A stretch of 36,908 nt of DNA, from the IMG/VR virus record IMGVR_UViG_3300020119_000270, positions 1-36,908 of that record; one strand, given 5' to 3'. Below are positions 15,654-22,677 of this stretch, in pieces. The notes beneath the pieces are model-generated. The model was not told the DNA's origin. It saw nothing but the letters and a program-made list of their open reading frames with translations, and did no database searches. The position numbers were made by a program, and so were the translations under genes. This stretch comes from a virus. The first letter of the stretch is position 1, and every line of letters begins with the position of its first letter.

Positions 15654-16940
15654 TTATTTTTTATTCCATCCATCAAATCGCCCAAAGGTATTGATCTCTG
15701 GGGTCGCGTGACGTGGGTCGTGCCGATTAATAAAGTAATACCGAGCGCAATCCATAGCGTCATCGTCCTTTTTAATCGGAAGTTCATTTACGATTTGCCC
15801 ATCCTTCTCGGGATAGGAGTAATTTCTGATACCATCTAATGATTTTGGGCATTTAGTTTCATCAATGACGAAATTTCTCTGCCCAAGCCCATTTTTAATC
15901 CACGATCTCATGACACTAACACCATAAGTTATCGCACTCGATGAATAACGAAAGCTTACGTTATGCTTTTCCTTAAACCAACGGATATTGGAATAACCCG
16001 ATTGCTCTCGCTCTTGATTCCCTGCGATATCGCAATACCAATGAGTTATTTTATATCCTTTAGATACTATTCTATCCCATAGCTGCTCTAATGTGATCTT
16101 AGATCCCACAATCTCATCAAATAATGTCACTCTCTTTGACCGTGGATCGTATTGAAAGAACAAAGCGGCCATGGGATGGGTCCATCCCCAATCGATACAA
16201 ACCGATGTCTCAAGGGCTGGGTTATAGACATACCCTTTGATCACGTTACCCTCATCGAAATCATCATAGACAAGGTTTGATCCAGGAACGTTCCAATCAA
16301 GCTCAAACATCTGACGATAGGTCTTTGGATCAAGAGTCTCTTTTAATCTCTGAAGCTCTTTTCTTGAGATGTGTGGATTGTCAGCCGTGGTCCATTCAAA
16401 TACTTCGGTCCCTTCCATCGGACGATCTTTAAAGTATTTCCAAGCCCAGTGATTCTTTGGGTTCTGATACTGAACTCCAAGAGAGCCAGTGCACCAAATG
16501 TACCCTACACTATCTGCAACTCGGGCCATCACCTCTAAGAAGGTCTGCTCATTCATCTGGAATATCTCATCAAGCCAGGCCCAATAAAGCTTCTGTCCCT
16601 CTAGGCGGGATGGCTTATCAGCGCTCATCCCTAAGATCTCTGATCCATTCTCAAAGACGATCTTGTTATTGGTCTTATGATGCGTTTGAACGAAGTCCTT
16701 AGAATAGAGCAGGAACTTCTTAAGCGATAGATTTCGAAGCATATCAGTAGTTGGGGCAATGATGGCCCCAAGATATGGATCAACAGCCGGGTACTGATAA
16801 CCTATCTTTTGCTCAGAGAATTTGATCGCTTCAATAGCTCCCGATTCAGTCTTGCCACCACGTTTTCCAGCCAGGGCTGCTCTTATCCGTGCTTTAGATA
16901 GATGAAACGGGATCTGCTTATCAAAAGCTTTATAGCGCAT
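15654..16940 (-). CDS. terL: Terminase large subunit
   Basis: 428 residues. The Walker A loop AGKRGGKT is at 24-31 and Walker B LYWAWLDE at 118-125. The nuclease domain has conserved acids at D250 (CIDWGW), D304 (YCDIAG) and a C-terminal DDDAMDCARYY at 392-402. This enzyme uses ATP to pump DNA into the head through the portal and cuts the genome. Its start overlaps the previous stop by one base (TAATG). Family and role are clear; the packaging type (cos or headful) cannot be told here. Confidence 0.95.
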   Translation of the reverse strand: MRYKAFDKQIPFHLSKARIRAALAGKRGGKTESGAIEAIKFSEQKIGYQYPAVDPYLGAIIAPTTDMLRNLSLKKFLLYSKDFVQTHHKTNNKIVFENGSEILGMSADKPSRLEGQKLYWAWLDEIFQMNEQTFLEVMARVADSVGYIWCTGSLGVQYQNPKNHWAWKYFKDRPMEGTEVFEWTTADNPHISRKELQRLKETLDPKTYRQMFELDWNVPGSNLVYDDFDEGNVIKGYVYNPALETSVCIDWGWTHPMAALFFQYDPRSKRVTLFDEIVGSKITLEQLWDRIVSKGYKITHWYCDIAGNQEREQSGYSNIRWFKEKHNVSFRYSSSAITYGVSVMRSWIKNGLGQRNFVIDETKCPKSLDGIRNYSYPEKDGQIVNELPIKKDDDAMDCARYYFINRHDPRHATPEINTFGRFDGWNKK

Positions 16941-17260
16941 TACTTGTCGTCGACAAGTACTCTTGTCTGATCCGGATTAGACCTATCGATCACGTCTTTA
17001 TACTCATCTAGCCTCTTTAAGATCGTATCTGCATACCCTTCGATTGTGTCTTCTATAAAGCGTTTAATGATATCCCTATTTAAGGCAACCCCTTTAGACG
17101 CAAAATACATATCCATTGCTATGATCTTATTTTGAGTCATCTCAAGATACTTATTAAATAGGGCAGGGGTTAACAGATAGCGTAAGGCGGCGGGATATGG
17201 GACGAGCATCCGAGATAAATAATCTTTCGCGATTGGCTCAATGTCGGACCTAAAGATCAT
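16940..17260 (-). CDS. Hypothetical protein in the packaging operon (106 aa)
   Basis: The product is mostly helical, with patterns such as PAALRYLLTPALFNKYLEM and DTILKRLDEYKDVIDR. It lies between the PhaR-domain gene (4-base overlap) and the large terminase (1-base overlap), so it is translated with them. A packaging or regulatory role is possible. No family was recognised. Confidence 0.55.
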   Translation of the reverse strand: MIFRSDIEPIAKDYLSRMLVPYPAALRYLLTPALFNKYLEMTQNKIIAMDMYFASKGVALNRDIIKRFIEDTIEGYADTILKRLDEYKDVIDRSNPDQTRVLVDDK

Positions 17261-17541
17261 ACGACCCTCAATTTCAAGATCATATTCCCTACCGTCCCAT
17301 ATTGTCTGATTACAGAGGCAAGCTCTGATGGTGATGAGGTTCTAGTAATTTTATTGAAAGCTATCTGGAGGAATATCCTGTCGGTGATATCGGTCTGAGT
17401 CTTGTTGTCGATCACGACGATGTTCTCACCATGTCTAACCCAGAGCTCTATGTCTCTAATGTTACAGGTCTGAGATAATGCTTTTGAATAAAGTTTTCTG
17501 TTTGCGTACTTATAAATGAAATGAGTCGGTCCATTGGCCAT
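17257..17541 (-). CDS. PhaR-type DNA-binding domain protein
   Basis: 94 residues. Residues 8-60 match the N-terminal DNA-binding domain of polyhydroxyalkanoate regulators (PhaR, PHB_acc_N): a KYANRKLY motif, then helix NIRDIELWVRHGEN, then VVIDNKTQTDIT and a RIFLQIAF strand/helix. In bacteria this domain binds DNA near phasin genes and polymer granules. Here it stands alone with a short C-terminal tail (PSELASVIRQYG) and sits within the packaging operon. GGAGG is 11 bases before the ATG. It may be a phage transcription regulator or may interfere with host polymer control. Confidence 0.75.
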   Translation of the reverse strand: MANGPTHFIYKYANRKLYSKALSQTCNIRDIELWVRHGENIVVIDNKTQTDITDRIFLQIAFNKITRTSSPSELASVIRQYGTVGNMILKLRVV

Positions 17542-17573
17542 AACTTAAAGAGCCTCCATACTCTTTTTAAGTC

Positions 17574-17816
17574 TCAGTGCAGTAATTCTCCGTTCATATT
17601 CAAAGCCTTCTCGATGAGTTCCTTTTCGATGAGCCTTGCACAACTGCTGCAATAATCTACATCAACGTAACACAGGCCCCGCTCATCGCAATGCCGACAT
17701 GACCAAAAATGAGTTGTCTCAGCGGCCATTAACTGGAACTTGTGTTCAAGCAAATCCGCTCTATTGAAACTCCTTTTTGTAATATGCGAATCTTTCTTCA
17801 ATTTAACCTTTTTCAT
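17574..17816 (-). CDS. Small zinc-finger protein (80 aa)
   Basis: Basic N-terminus (KKVKLKKDSHITKR) followed by cysteines at C40, C43, C49, C56 and C59, consistent with a zinc-binding knuckle. The start overlaps the small terminase stop by one base (TAATG), so translation is coupled. The likely role is nucleic-acid binding or protein contact in packaging or regulation. Confidence 0.55.
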   Translation of the reverse strand: MKKVKLKKDSHITKRSFNRADLLEHKFQLMAAETTHFWSCRHCDERGLCYVDVDYCSSCARLIEKELIEKALNMNGELLH

Positions 17817-18205
17817 TACTCTTTAGGTTCAATGCCTTTGCCAGAAAGATCAATAATAAGTTTAGATTGTGCCTTAGAATCGCCATCAGCGCCGGTTTGA
17901 ATAGAAATCCCGCTAACATCTTTCCAGTTTGCCCTACATTTAAGCCAGAAGATCATTGCCGTGACATTGCCTTTATCTACTGCAGCTTCAAAGAGCGCTG
18001 TAGACATTTTACGCTCAGCTTCTGCACGTCCTTTTAATAACGCGCATTGCAATTTCTCGTTTTTCTTAGCTTCCATCTCAAAGGCTCTCTTAGATCTGCC
18101 CTTGATTGCCGCTATCTTATCTACGGTTAATCCAAGGCCTGACATGACTGCGATTTCATCTAAGTCTTTTTGAGTGAGCGGAGTAAGTCTTGTTCCCTTA
18201 GGCAT
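17816..18205 (-). CDS. terS: Terminase small subunit
   Basis: 129 residues. The N-terminal half looks like a helix-turn-helix (LTQKDLDEIAVMSGLGLTVDKIAAIKGRSKRAFE). A typical small-terminase core follows: KGRAEAERKMSTALFEAAVDKGNVTAMIFWLKCRANWKD. It recognises the packaging start site on phage DNA and hands it to the large terminase. It is first but one in the packaging operon, with three small genes between it and the large subunit. No ribosome binding site is obvious. Confidence 0.82.
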   Translation of the reverse strand: MPKGTRLTPLTQKDLDEIAVMSGLGLTVDKIAAIKGRSKRAFEMEAKKNEKLQCALLKGRAEAERKMSTALFEAAVDKGNVTAMIFWLKCRANWKDVSGISIQTGADGDSKAQSKLIIDLSGKGIEPKE

Positions 18206-18219
18206 GGGTTAGCCTATGG

Positions 18220-18447
18220 TTATTTGATCCAACGATCTGATTTTTTGTTACGTCGACGCGCATCCTTGCCATCTACTTTAACCTTTTCTAGCTCCGTCTG
18301 CAGCGTTCGCTGAGTTGAAGCCTCCGCTTTAGCGGATTGCTTTGTTTGCTTTTGGCAGGATTGGCAATAGAGTTTGTCTTCACTTGCAGCGCGATTAAAC
18401 TCGCTGCGACATTTCAAGCATCGTGCTGACAAAGATCTATCCCCCAT
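18220..18447 (-). CDS. Zinc-ribbon small protein (75 aa)
   Basis: Cysteines at C10, C13, C28 and C31 form a CxxC...CxxC zinc ribbon. A basic, Lys/Arg-rich tail follows (KDARRRNKKSDRWIK). It is the first gene behind the promoter near 18.5 kb and precedes the small terminase by 14 bases. It may bind DNA or RNA. Function is unknown. Confidence 0.5.
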   Translation of the reverse strand: MGDRSLSARCLKCRSEFNRAASEDKLYCQSCQKQTKQSAKAEASTQRTLQTELEKVKVDGKDARRRNKKSDRWIK

Positions 18448-18475
18448 CCATGGGTTTATTAATTTACTATTAAAT

Positions 18476-18505
18476 ATTTAAACACTCTAGACCAAGTTGT
18501 GTCAA
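18476..18505 (-). promoter_or_regulatory. Promoter of the packaging/head operon
   Basis: On the minus strand a perfect -35 box TTGACA (18505-18500) is followed after 17 bases by TTTAAA (18482-18477), a 4/6 match to TATAAT. Transcription would start near 18470, about 20 bases before the zinc-ribbon gene. The -35 box lies just inside or upstream of the divergent RusA gene. Confidence 0.55.
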
Positions 18506-18519
18506 ACTCTTCGATAACC

Positions 18520-18912
18520 ATGGATGGATTGCTTATCGAATTTAGAATTCAAATCGAGCCAAAGCCTAAAGGCAGGCCACGGTTTAATTTTAACTCTCGG
18601 CATGCATATACGCCTGAAGACACTCGCAGCTACGAAACGGATCTCAAGTGGCTATTGGGCCCGCACAGACCGACGGAGTTACTGGAAGGTCCTCTACAGC
18701 TCGCCTTAGAATTTGGTCTTGTACGACCCAAATCTAACCGGCTTAAGTATCCAAGCGTGAAACCCGATCTCGACAACTTCGAGAAAGCGGTTATGGATGC
18801 CATGGAAGGCATCTTCTTTAAAAATGACTCTCAGATCATCGCGAAATTTTCAACAAAAGTATGGACCCCCGCAGCTCCATATATCCAAATTCGCATTCAA
18901 TCCCTCCCTTAA
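18520..18912 (+). CDS. RusA-type Holliday junction resolvase
   Basis: 130 residues from ATG 18520; a GTG at 18499 would add 7 residues. It is the only convincing plus-strand gene. It has EPKPKGRPRF near the start, then YTPEDTRSYE, and the catalytic signature KPDLDNFEKAVMDAMEG with D83, D85, K89, plus D103 in KNDSQI. These match the spacing of Asp70, Asp72, Lys76 and Asp91 in E. coli RusA. The enzyme cuts branched DNA made in recombination, so packaging meets unbranched DNA. It is divergent from the packaging operon and convergent with the phosphoesterase gene. Confidence 0.88.
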   Translation: MDGLLIEFRIQIEPKPKGRPRFNFNSRHAYTPEDTRSYETDLKWLLGPHRPTELLEGPLQLALEFGLVRPKSNRLKYPSVKPDLDNFEKAVMDAMEGIFFKNDSQIIAKFSTKVWTPAAPYIQIRIQSLP

Positions 18913-18999
18913 CAGAGGTTATTGGACCCCGGCCACCATAAATCCGAAGATAGGCCATGGGAACCATCCTTCAATGGATATACGCCCTGCTTTTTGCAA

Positions 19000-20199
19000 T
19001 TATTTTCTAGTATAGATCTTCCCATCAATCATCACATGATCGCCTGTAATGATGTGGTGTTCCGGGGATACGGAGTCTTGGATTTTATCGGTATCGATTG
19101 TGACGAATAGAAAGGAGTTTACAGCATCATCCATGCCATCGGTATATTCCATCCTGGTTTGTGCAGCACATCCAGTTGTGGTCCAGGTCATTTTTCCCAT
19201 GGGTAAGGACGCAAAAGTATTTTGATGAGGGTGGTGAGTGTGACCTGACGTGCCTGACACTCCAAGCTTAAGATTCTTAAAGTGGCTGCAAGCAAACCGA
19301 TCATAATAGATCTGGAAATTTTCATTAAGCTCCTCTTTTATGTCGGTGTTCCTGAAGGCCGATAGATCCACTTTAGCGATCAGATTGATCTCAAACTGCT
19401 TTAGGCCAAATACGTCAGCTAGAGATAGGCCCATGACGTCTGAGAGCAGGGTTCTGATGTGGGGAGTCTTGTCTGCAAGCACTTTAATGATGCGCCAGTC
19501 ATGGTTTCCGATGATAAAATCGATTTGAGCATTAGGGCACGCGAGCCTTAAGGGGGCTAGGATCTTGTCATGGACGAAGTTGAACCTTTTTTTGATATCA
19601 AAGGTTCTAGGATCTATCTGATATTTAGAGAATTCCGGGTTATCAAATAGGTCTCCATTAAGAACAATCAGATTTGGCTGTCTATTTTTACAGACATCTA
19701 GAAAGGCGCCAAAGACGAACTGATCAAGCTCTTCGTCATGGAGATCAGAGATTACTGCGATCTGTCGAAACCTTCCTTTTTCAGATCTTGTCTGAGTATA
19801 TTTCCCATGCCAGGGAAGGATCTCTTCTTTATAGAAGTTTCGATAGTGATCAAGGGATGCATGCTTTGCAATTTTCCTCTCAAAGGCATGCTGATCGCGG
19901 GTTAGCTCAAGTTTCGCTTGTCGTTTAAACTCATGAAATGTGCCTGCCCACTGGTTCCAGGTCGAGTCTGAGTATTTACCGTGATGCCTATAGAAGTTTC
20001 TAGAGATCACTTTGAAGGGGTTTAAGTCTTGAACACGCCTTAGATCAGCAATGCAGCTCTCTTTAGTGGCTTTGGGATCAAACTTTTTTGCCTTCTCAGA
20101 TATCAGAGCGAGCTCGCCTTGAGACAATCTAGGTTTAGATGGCTCGTCTTTTTGTCGACTAAGTCTCTTAGCTTGCTTGCTCTTTTTTTCCACTAACAA
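19000..20199 (-). CDS. Calcineurin-like metallophosphoesterase with N-terminal domain
   Basis: 399 residues from TTG 20199; a GTG at 20193 is an alternative. Metal-binding motifs: ISDLHDEE (D152, H154), NGDLFDN (D183), GNHD (231-234) and SGHTHHPH (318-325). The N-terminal 130 residues are basic and contain FYRHHGKYSDSTWNQWAGTFHEFKRQ, a short helical unit that may bind DNA. The family hydrolyses phosphodiesters or phosphate monoesters; in phages it is often linked to DNA processing, and the substrate here is unknown. It is the last gene of the leftward run and has a 200-base leader with hairpins. Confidence 0.82.
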   Translation of the reverse strand: MLVEKKSKQAKRLSRQKDEPSKPRLSQGELALISEKAKKFDPKATKESCIADLRRVQDLNPFKVISRNFYRHHGKYSDSTWNQWAGTFHEFKRQAKLELTRDQHAFERKIAKHASLDHYRNFYKEEILPWHGKYTQTRSEKGRFRQIAVISDLHDEELDQFVFGAFLDVCKNRQPNLIVLNGDLFDNPEFSKYQIDPRTFDIKKRFNFVHDKILAPLRLACPNAQIDFIIGNHDWRIIKVLADKTPHIRTLLSDVMGLSLADVFGLKQFEINLIAKVDLSAFRNTDIKEELNENFQIYYDRFACSHFKNLKLGVSGTSGHTHHPHQNTFASLPMGKMTWTTTGCAAQTRMEYTDGMDDAVNSFLFVTIDTDKIQDSVSPEHHIITGDHVMIDGKIYTRK

Positions 20200-20285
20200 A
20201 AAGTTTACATGAGTTTAGAAATAGGCAATTAAATTTCTTTTATTTAATCAAGATCATTTGTCGCTGGCTTAGGCAGGAGATATAT

Positions 20286-20356
20286 CCGCCTCCCCGAGAT
20301 ATGATTCACTAGATCTAAGGGAGGCGGGGCTTCTTAAGTGGAGACCCCACTAAGAA
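20286..20356 (-). other. Two strong hairpins in the phosphoesterase leader
   Basis: The first hairpin in the direction of transcription spans 20331-20356: arms TTCTT(A)AGTGG and CCACTAAGAA, 10 bp with one bulge and a 5-base loop. The second has 9-bp arms CCGCCTCCC (20286-20294) and GGGAGGCGG (20319-20327) with a 24-base loop. Neither is followed by a T-run on either strand. Together they could form a regulatory leader or a small RNA. Confidence 0.6.
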
Positions 20357-20406
20357 ATTGTAGAAAGAAAGCAACCGTTAGTGATTATTATATTAGAGCT
20401 TAAGAT

Positions 20407-20435
20407 TTTATAGATTAGGCGTGAGATGAAATCAA
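20407..20435 (-). promoter_or_regulatory. Promoter upstream of the phosphoesterase leader
   Basis: On the minus strand TTGATT (20435-20430) and TATAAA (20412-20407) are separated by exactly 17 bases. These match sigma-70 boxes at 4/6 and 5/6 positions. The start site would be near 20400, giving a roughly 200-base leader that carries two strong hairpins. Confidence 0.55.
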
Positions 20436-20463
20436 TGACTTAGTCGTTCAGGTATTGGGTAGT

Positions 20464-20658
20464 TTATTGATCGTAGCGATCTTTCTCTTTTTCTAACCCA
20501 ATGAATATAGGGATAAGCCCAAACGCTGAAAGCAAACAAATGATGCCTGATAAAAAGGCACGTACCGAGTGTGAGTCATTAACCATCCAGGCCGCGACTT
20601 GCCATAACAGGAAGGTTAAGAACAATAATCCCACGATTATACCTAAGAAGATTTTCAT
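20464..20658 (-). CDS. Small two-span membrane protein (64 aa)
   Basis: Two hydrophobic stretches (residues about 3-25, LGIIVGLLFLTFLLWQVAAW, and about 35-53) and a charged C-terminus (GLEKEKDRYDQ). It overlaps the upstream gene by 4 bases. It lies in a run of tiny genes between the basic protein and the phosphoesterase. It might be a holin-like or superinfection protein, but nothing specific identifies it. Confidence 0.5.
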   Translation of the reverse strand: MKIFLGIIVGLLFLTFLLWQVAAWMVNDSHSVRAFLSGIICLLSAFGLIPIFIGLEKEKDRYDQ

Positions 20659-20837
20659 TTGACCTTCTTATCGAATTGACCCTCATCGATCCAGAAAAAT
20701 TCCTTATCTATGAGTGGACCAAGCGCTAGCTTACAAACAAGGCATGTGACTTTGGATGCCTTGTCCGTGATCATGATCGGATACCGCTTAGGCTGGCATC
20801 TCTTCTTAGCTATGAAGGGAAGGTAGTGATAGATCAA
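20655..20837 (-). CDS. Small hypothetical protein (60 aa)
   Basis: It starts with TTG in a TTGA overlap with the previous stop. It contains VTCLVCKLALGPLIDKEFFWIDEG, a CxxC element that might bind a metal. A shorter version from ATG 20774 is possible. No family was recognised. Confidence 0.4.
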   Translation of the reverse strand: MIYHYLPFIAKKRCQPKRYPIMITDKASKVTCLVCKLALGPLIDKEFFWIDEGQFDKKVK

Positions 20838-21022
20838 GATGTAAGCGCCTCGGCCTTACGGATGATTATACAGCCCTCACAGGTGCAAAGGTCTGAGTAG
20901 CTATGGCACTTTAGATTATCGCTTATATGCTTTTTTAAAATAGAGATAGCTTCTCGATACTTTGAGAGAGCTACCTCTGATTCGGTTTTTTTAGGTTTGC
21001 TTAACGAGGTCTTCTTGGTCAT
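20834..21022 (-). CDS. Small hypothetical protein (62 aa)
   Basis: Basic N-terminus (TKKTSLSKPKKTE), a helix, then a Cys cluster (KCHSYSDLCTCEGC) that may bind zinc. GAGG lies just before the ATG. It follows the basic 106-residue protein by 6 bases and overlaps the next small gene by 4. Function is unknown. Confidence 0.45.
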   Translation of the reverse strand: MTKKTSLSKPKKTESEVALSKYREAISILKKHISDNLKCHSYSDLCTCEGCIIIRKAEALTS

Positions 21023-21028
21023 GCCTCA

Positions 21029-21349
21029 TTAAACAGCAGAACTCTGTGTCGTAACAGCAGAAACTTTACGACGTCTAACCGCAGTCTTAGTCGTTGGCGT
21101 CTTAGCCACGACCAAGAAGCTCTTTGGGGCTGTGCGCAGTAAACGTGCGATTAAGCCACTAACAACTTTTGCTTCTTTAAGTACTACGCTTCGAACATTC
21201 TTTGGTACATCGGCACGGTCAATGCCTGTGATGAATTTTGAGATGAACTTTTGAGCAGATGAAAGCTCACGAACATAACGTTTAACTAATGCGTGATTAT
21301 TCTTAGATCCAGAAGTCGTATTTGATGATGCTGTTTTTTTGTTTGCCAT
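21029..21349 (-). CDS. Small basic protein with lysine-rich tails (106 aa)
   Basis: The N-terminus (MANKKTASSNTTSGSKNN) and C-terminus (TPTTKTAVRRRKVSAVTT) are unstructured and basic. The middle is helical (KRYVRELSSAQKFISKF, KNVRSVVLKEAKVVSGLIARLL). This is the style of histone-like DNA-binding proteins, but no known family was matched. It has a strong AAGGAG ribosome binding site that lies in a small hairpin. It follows the sigma factor gene. Confidence 0.5.
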   Translation of the reverse strand: MANKKTASSNTTSGSKNNHALVKRYVRELSSAQKFISKFITGIDRADVPKNVRSVVLKEAKVVSGLIARLLRTAPKSFLVVAKTPTTKTAVRRRKVSAVTTQSSAV

Positions 21350-21358
21350 TTTATAGTC

Positions 21359-21373
21359 TCCTTAATTTAAGGA
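21359..21373 (-). promoter_or_regulatory. Hairpin over the ribosome binding site of the basic protein
   Basis: On the minus strand TCCTTAAATTAAGGA folds into a 6-bp stem with a 3-base loop. The 3' arm holds the AAGGA of the ribosome binding site. Flanking AGT/ACT could extend it. It could reduce translation until opened by ribosomes or a protein. Confidence 0.45.
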
Positions 21374-21408
21374 ACTATCTTATTTTCTTTGGTTTAACAC
21401 CTGATTAT

Positions 21409-21951
21409 TCAGCTTTGCTCAAGTACCGTTTTTAAATTCTCAATCAAGGCCTTTAAGATCTCGCCTATTCTTGGTTCACTTAATCCGAAGCACTGCGAAA
21501 GCTCTTTGCCGTTTAAGCCCACCTTAAAATACAAATATAGCATTGCCCTTTCTCTCTCAGATAGCTTATCCATGCGTTCGATCAGCCAATAGAAAGGGTC
21601 CGTATCAATATGAGTATGCTTATCAGGGATCAAATTAAGAGCGTGTCCATCACCATGGCCAAACGAGGCCTTCGATTTGTCTGCGTAAACAGAGTGACTG
21701 TGGGAATTCAGCAATACCTTCTTCGCAGATTTTTCAAACCTACCGAACTCGAGCCTTAAGATATCGATGAACACATGATTGCAGTTTCTATTTTGGCCCT
21801 TAGCCTTAGAGATGATGAACTCTTGGGCAAGATCATCGGTTAGATGAGGGAAGCCTAAGTTCTTTGCTACCTTCTGAGCGATAGCCTTACATTTTTCGAC
21901 CTCATCTTTTGGGATATCAATCCAAGCTGGGACGTCCTTGTCTTTTGCCAT
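21409..21951 (-). CDS. Phage-encoded sigma-70-like factor
   Basis: 180 residues. Residues about 15-75 resemble sigma region 2 (HLTDDLAQEFIISKA, VFIDILRLEFGRFEK). Residues 128-176 are a clear region 4 helix-turn-helix: DKLSERERAMLYLYFKVGLNGKELSQCFGLSEPRIGEILK. The linker has an unusual His-rich stretch (NSHSHS, GHGDGH, DKHTHID). It probably steers host RNA polymerase to phage promoters. The start has no ribosome binding site and lies inside the previous gene, so translation is probably coupled. Confidence 0.75.
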   Translation of the reverse strand: MAKDKDVPAWIDIPKDEVEKCKAIAQKVAKNLGFPHLTDDLAQEFIISKAKGQNRNCNHVFIDILRLEFGRFEKSAKKVLLNSHSHSVYADKSKASFGHGDGHALNLIPDKHTHIDTDPFYWLIERMDKLSERERAMLYLYFKVGLNGKELSQCFGLSEPRIGEILKALIENLKTVLEQS

Positions 21952-22091
21952 GAGAGAAAAGTAACACGGGCCGGTATCAAAGGATTACTATTCTTCCTCG
22001 GCTTATAAACTTTGATAGATCCACTAGCGATGCTAATCCTAAGTTCAGAGGAACAGTTAGGACATTTGCCACCTATTTTTTTATCTATCAT
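21867..22091 (-). CDS. Small CxxC protein overlapping the sigma gene
   Basis: 74 residues. The N-terminus has KCPNCSSELRISIA, a half zinc-ribbon. It starts in a 4-base overlap with the lipoprotein gene and runs 85 bases into the sigma gene in another frame. The first 40 residues look genuine; the last 30 may be read-through. A natural zinc-ribbon/sigma fusion disrupted by a frameshift is an alternative. Confidence 0.45.
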   Translation of the reverse strand: MIDKKIGGKCPNCSSELRISIASGSIKVYKPRKNSNPLIPARVTFLSWQKTRTSQLGLISQKMRSKNVRLSLRR

Positions 22092-22294
22092 GGATCGATC
22101 ACCTCAAAATTCGTTACGCACTGATATAAATGTCCATCCTCACATTCGGTTAAATATACACATCCCCCAGAATAATAGATATTGCAGTCAACTCTCTTAC
22201 CGTTGGAAAGTATTACGTGATCTTTTGATCTTGAGCAGCCGACGGCTGACAATCCAATTAAAAGCATTGTCAATAAAAGTTCCACGTAGAACAC
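22088..22294 (-). CDS. Small lipoprotein (68 aa)
   Basis: GTG start at 22294 with AGGAG 8 bases upstream; a longer version from a TTG at 22315 lacks support. Residues 1-19 form a signal sequence (FYVELLLTMLLIGLSAVG) with the lipidated Cys at 20. The mature part has four more Cys (DCNIYYSGGCVYLTECEDGHLYQC), likely in disulfides, which suits the periplasm or outer membrane. It follows a single-span membrane protein by 4 bases. A role in lysis or in blocking superinfection is possible. Confidence 0.6.
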   Translation of the reverse strand: MFYVELLLTMLLIGLSAVGCSRSKDHVILSNGKRVDCNIYYSGGCVYLTECEDGHLYQCVTNFEVIDP

Positions 22295-22298
22295 TTTG

Positions 22299-22412
22299 TT
22301 ATCTCCTAGTCGCAATGATTACAAGAGCCGCTATGGCTGCGGCCACAACCCCCCAGACGGCTGTAAATAGAATAAAGAAGGTTAGCATCTCCTGATGGCT
22401 AGAACTTGTCAT
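22299..22412 (-). CDS. Tiny single-span membrane protein (37 aa)
   Basis: MTSSSHQEMLTFFILF... with one hydrophobic helix over residues 9-34 and a basic end (TRR). Its stop lies 4 bases before the lipoprotein start, and AGGAG for the latter lies at its end. It overlaps the upstream 55-residue gene by 14 bases. It is too short to assign; a holin-type or anti-holin role is possible. Confidence 0.45.
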   Translation of the reverse strand: MTSSSHQEMLTFFILFTAVWGVVAAAIAALVIIATRR

Positions 22413-22566
22413 GGGATGGCTCTTTTAGTTGCCCCAGAAGGTTCTTTGTCACTAGCAAGATAATGAATAGAGAGATGAATGTTGGGTTTCTCGTTGATCC
22501 ATAAGTCATAAGCAATCCTATCAGCATAGCCATATAGGTTAGCCAGGTTATATTTTTGAATATCAT
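22399..22566 (-). CDS. Tiny two-span membrane protein (55 aa)
   Basis: Starts MIFKNITWLTYMAMLIG and has two hydrophobic stretches (about 7-24 and 29-43), then a charged tail (GQLKEPSHDKF). It overlaps the 37-residue gene by 14 bases. It is separated from the RepO-like gene by an AT-rich gap of about 110 bases with no clear terminator. Function is unknown. Confidence 0.42.
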   Translation of the reverse strand: MIFKNITWLTYMAMLIGLLMTYGSTRNPTFISLFIILLVTKNLLGQLKEPSHDKF

Positions 22567-22677
22567 ATCTAGGATAAAACCATCTTCTAGGGGTTTATGT
22601 CTTCGTTTCTTTTCTCAAAAAATATAAAAATCTAAGATTAATATGTTTGATAATACTTCTCCGTACAAAAACTTTTA

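Noticed and set aside
20286-20356. Intrinsic terminator pair after the 64-residue membrane gene
   Set aside because: Neither hairpin is followed by a T-run on either strand, and both lie downstream of a good promoter.
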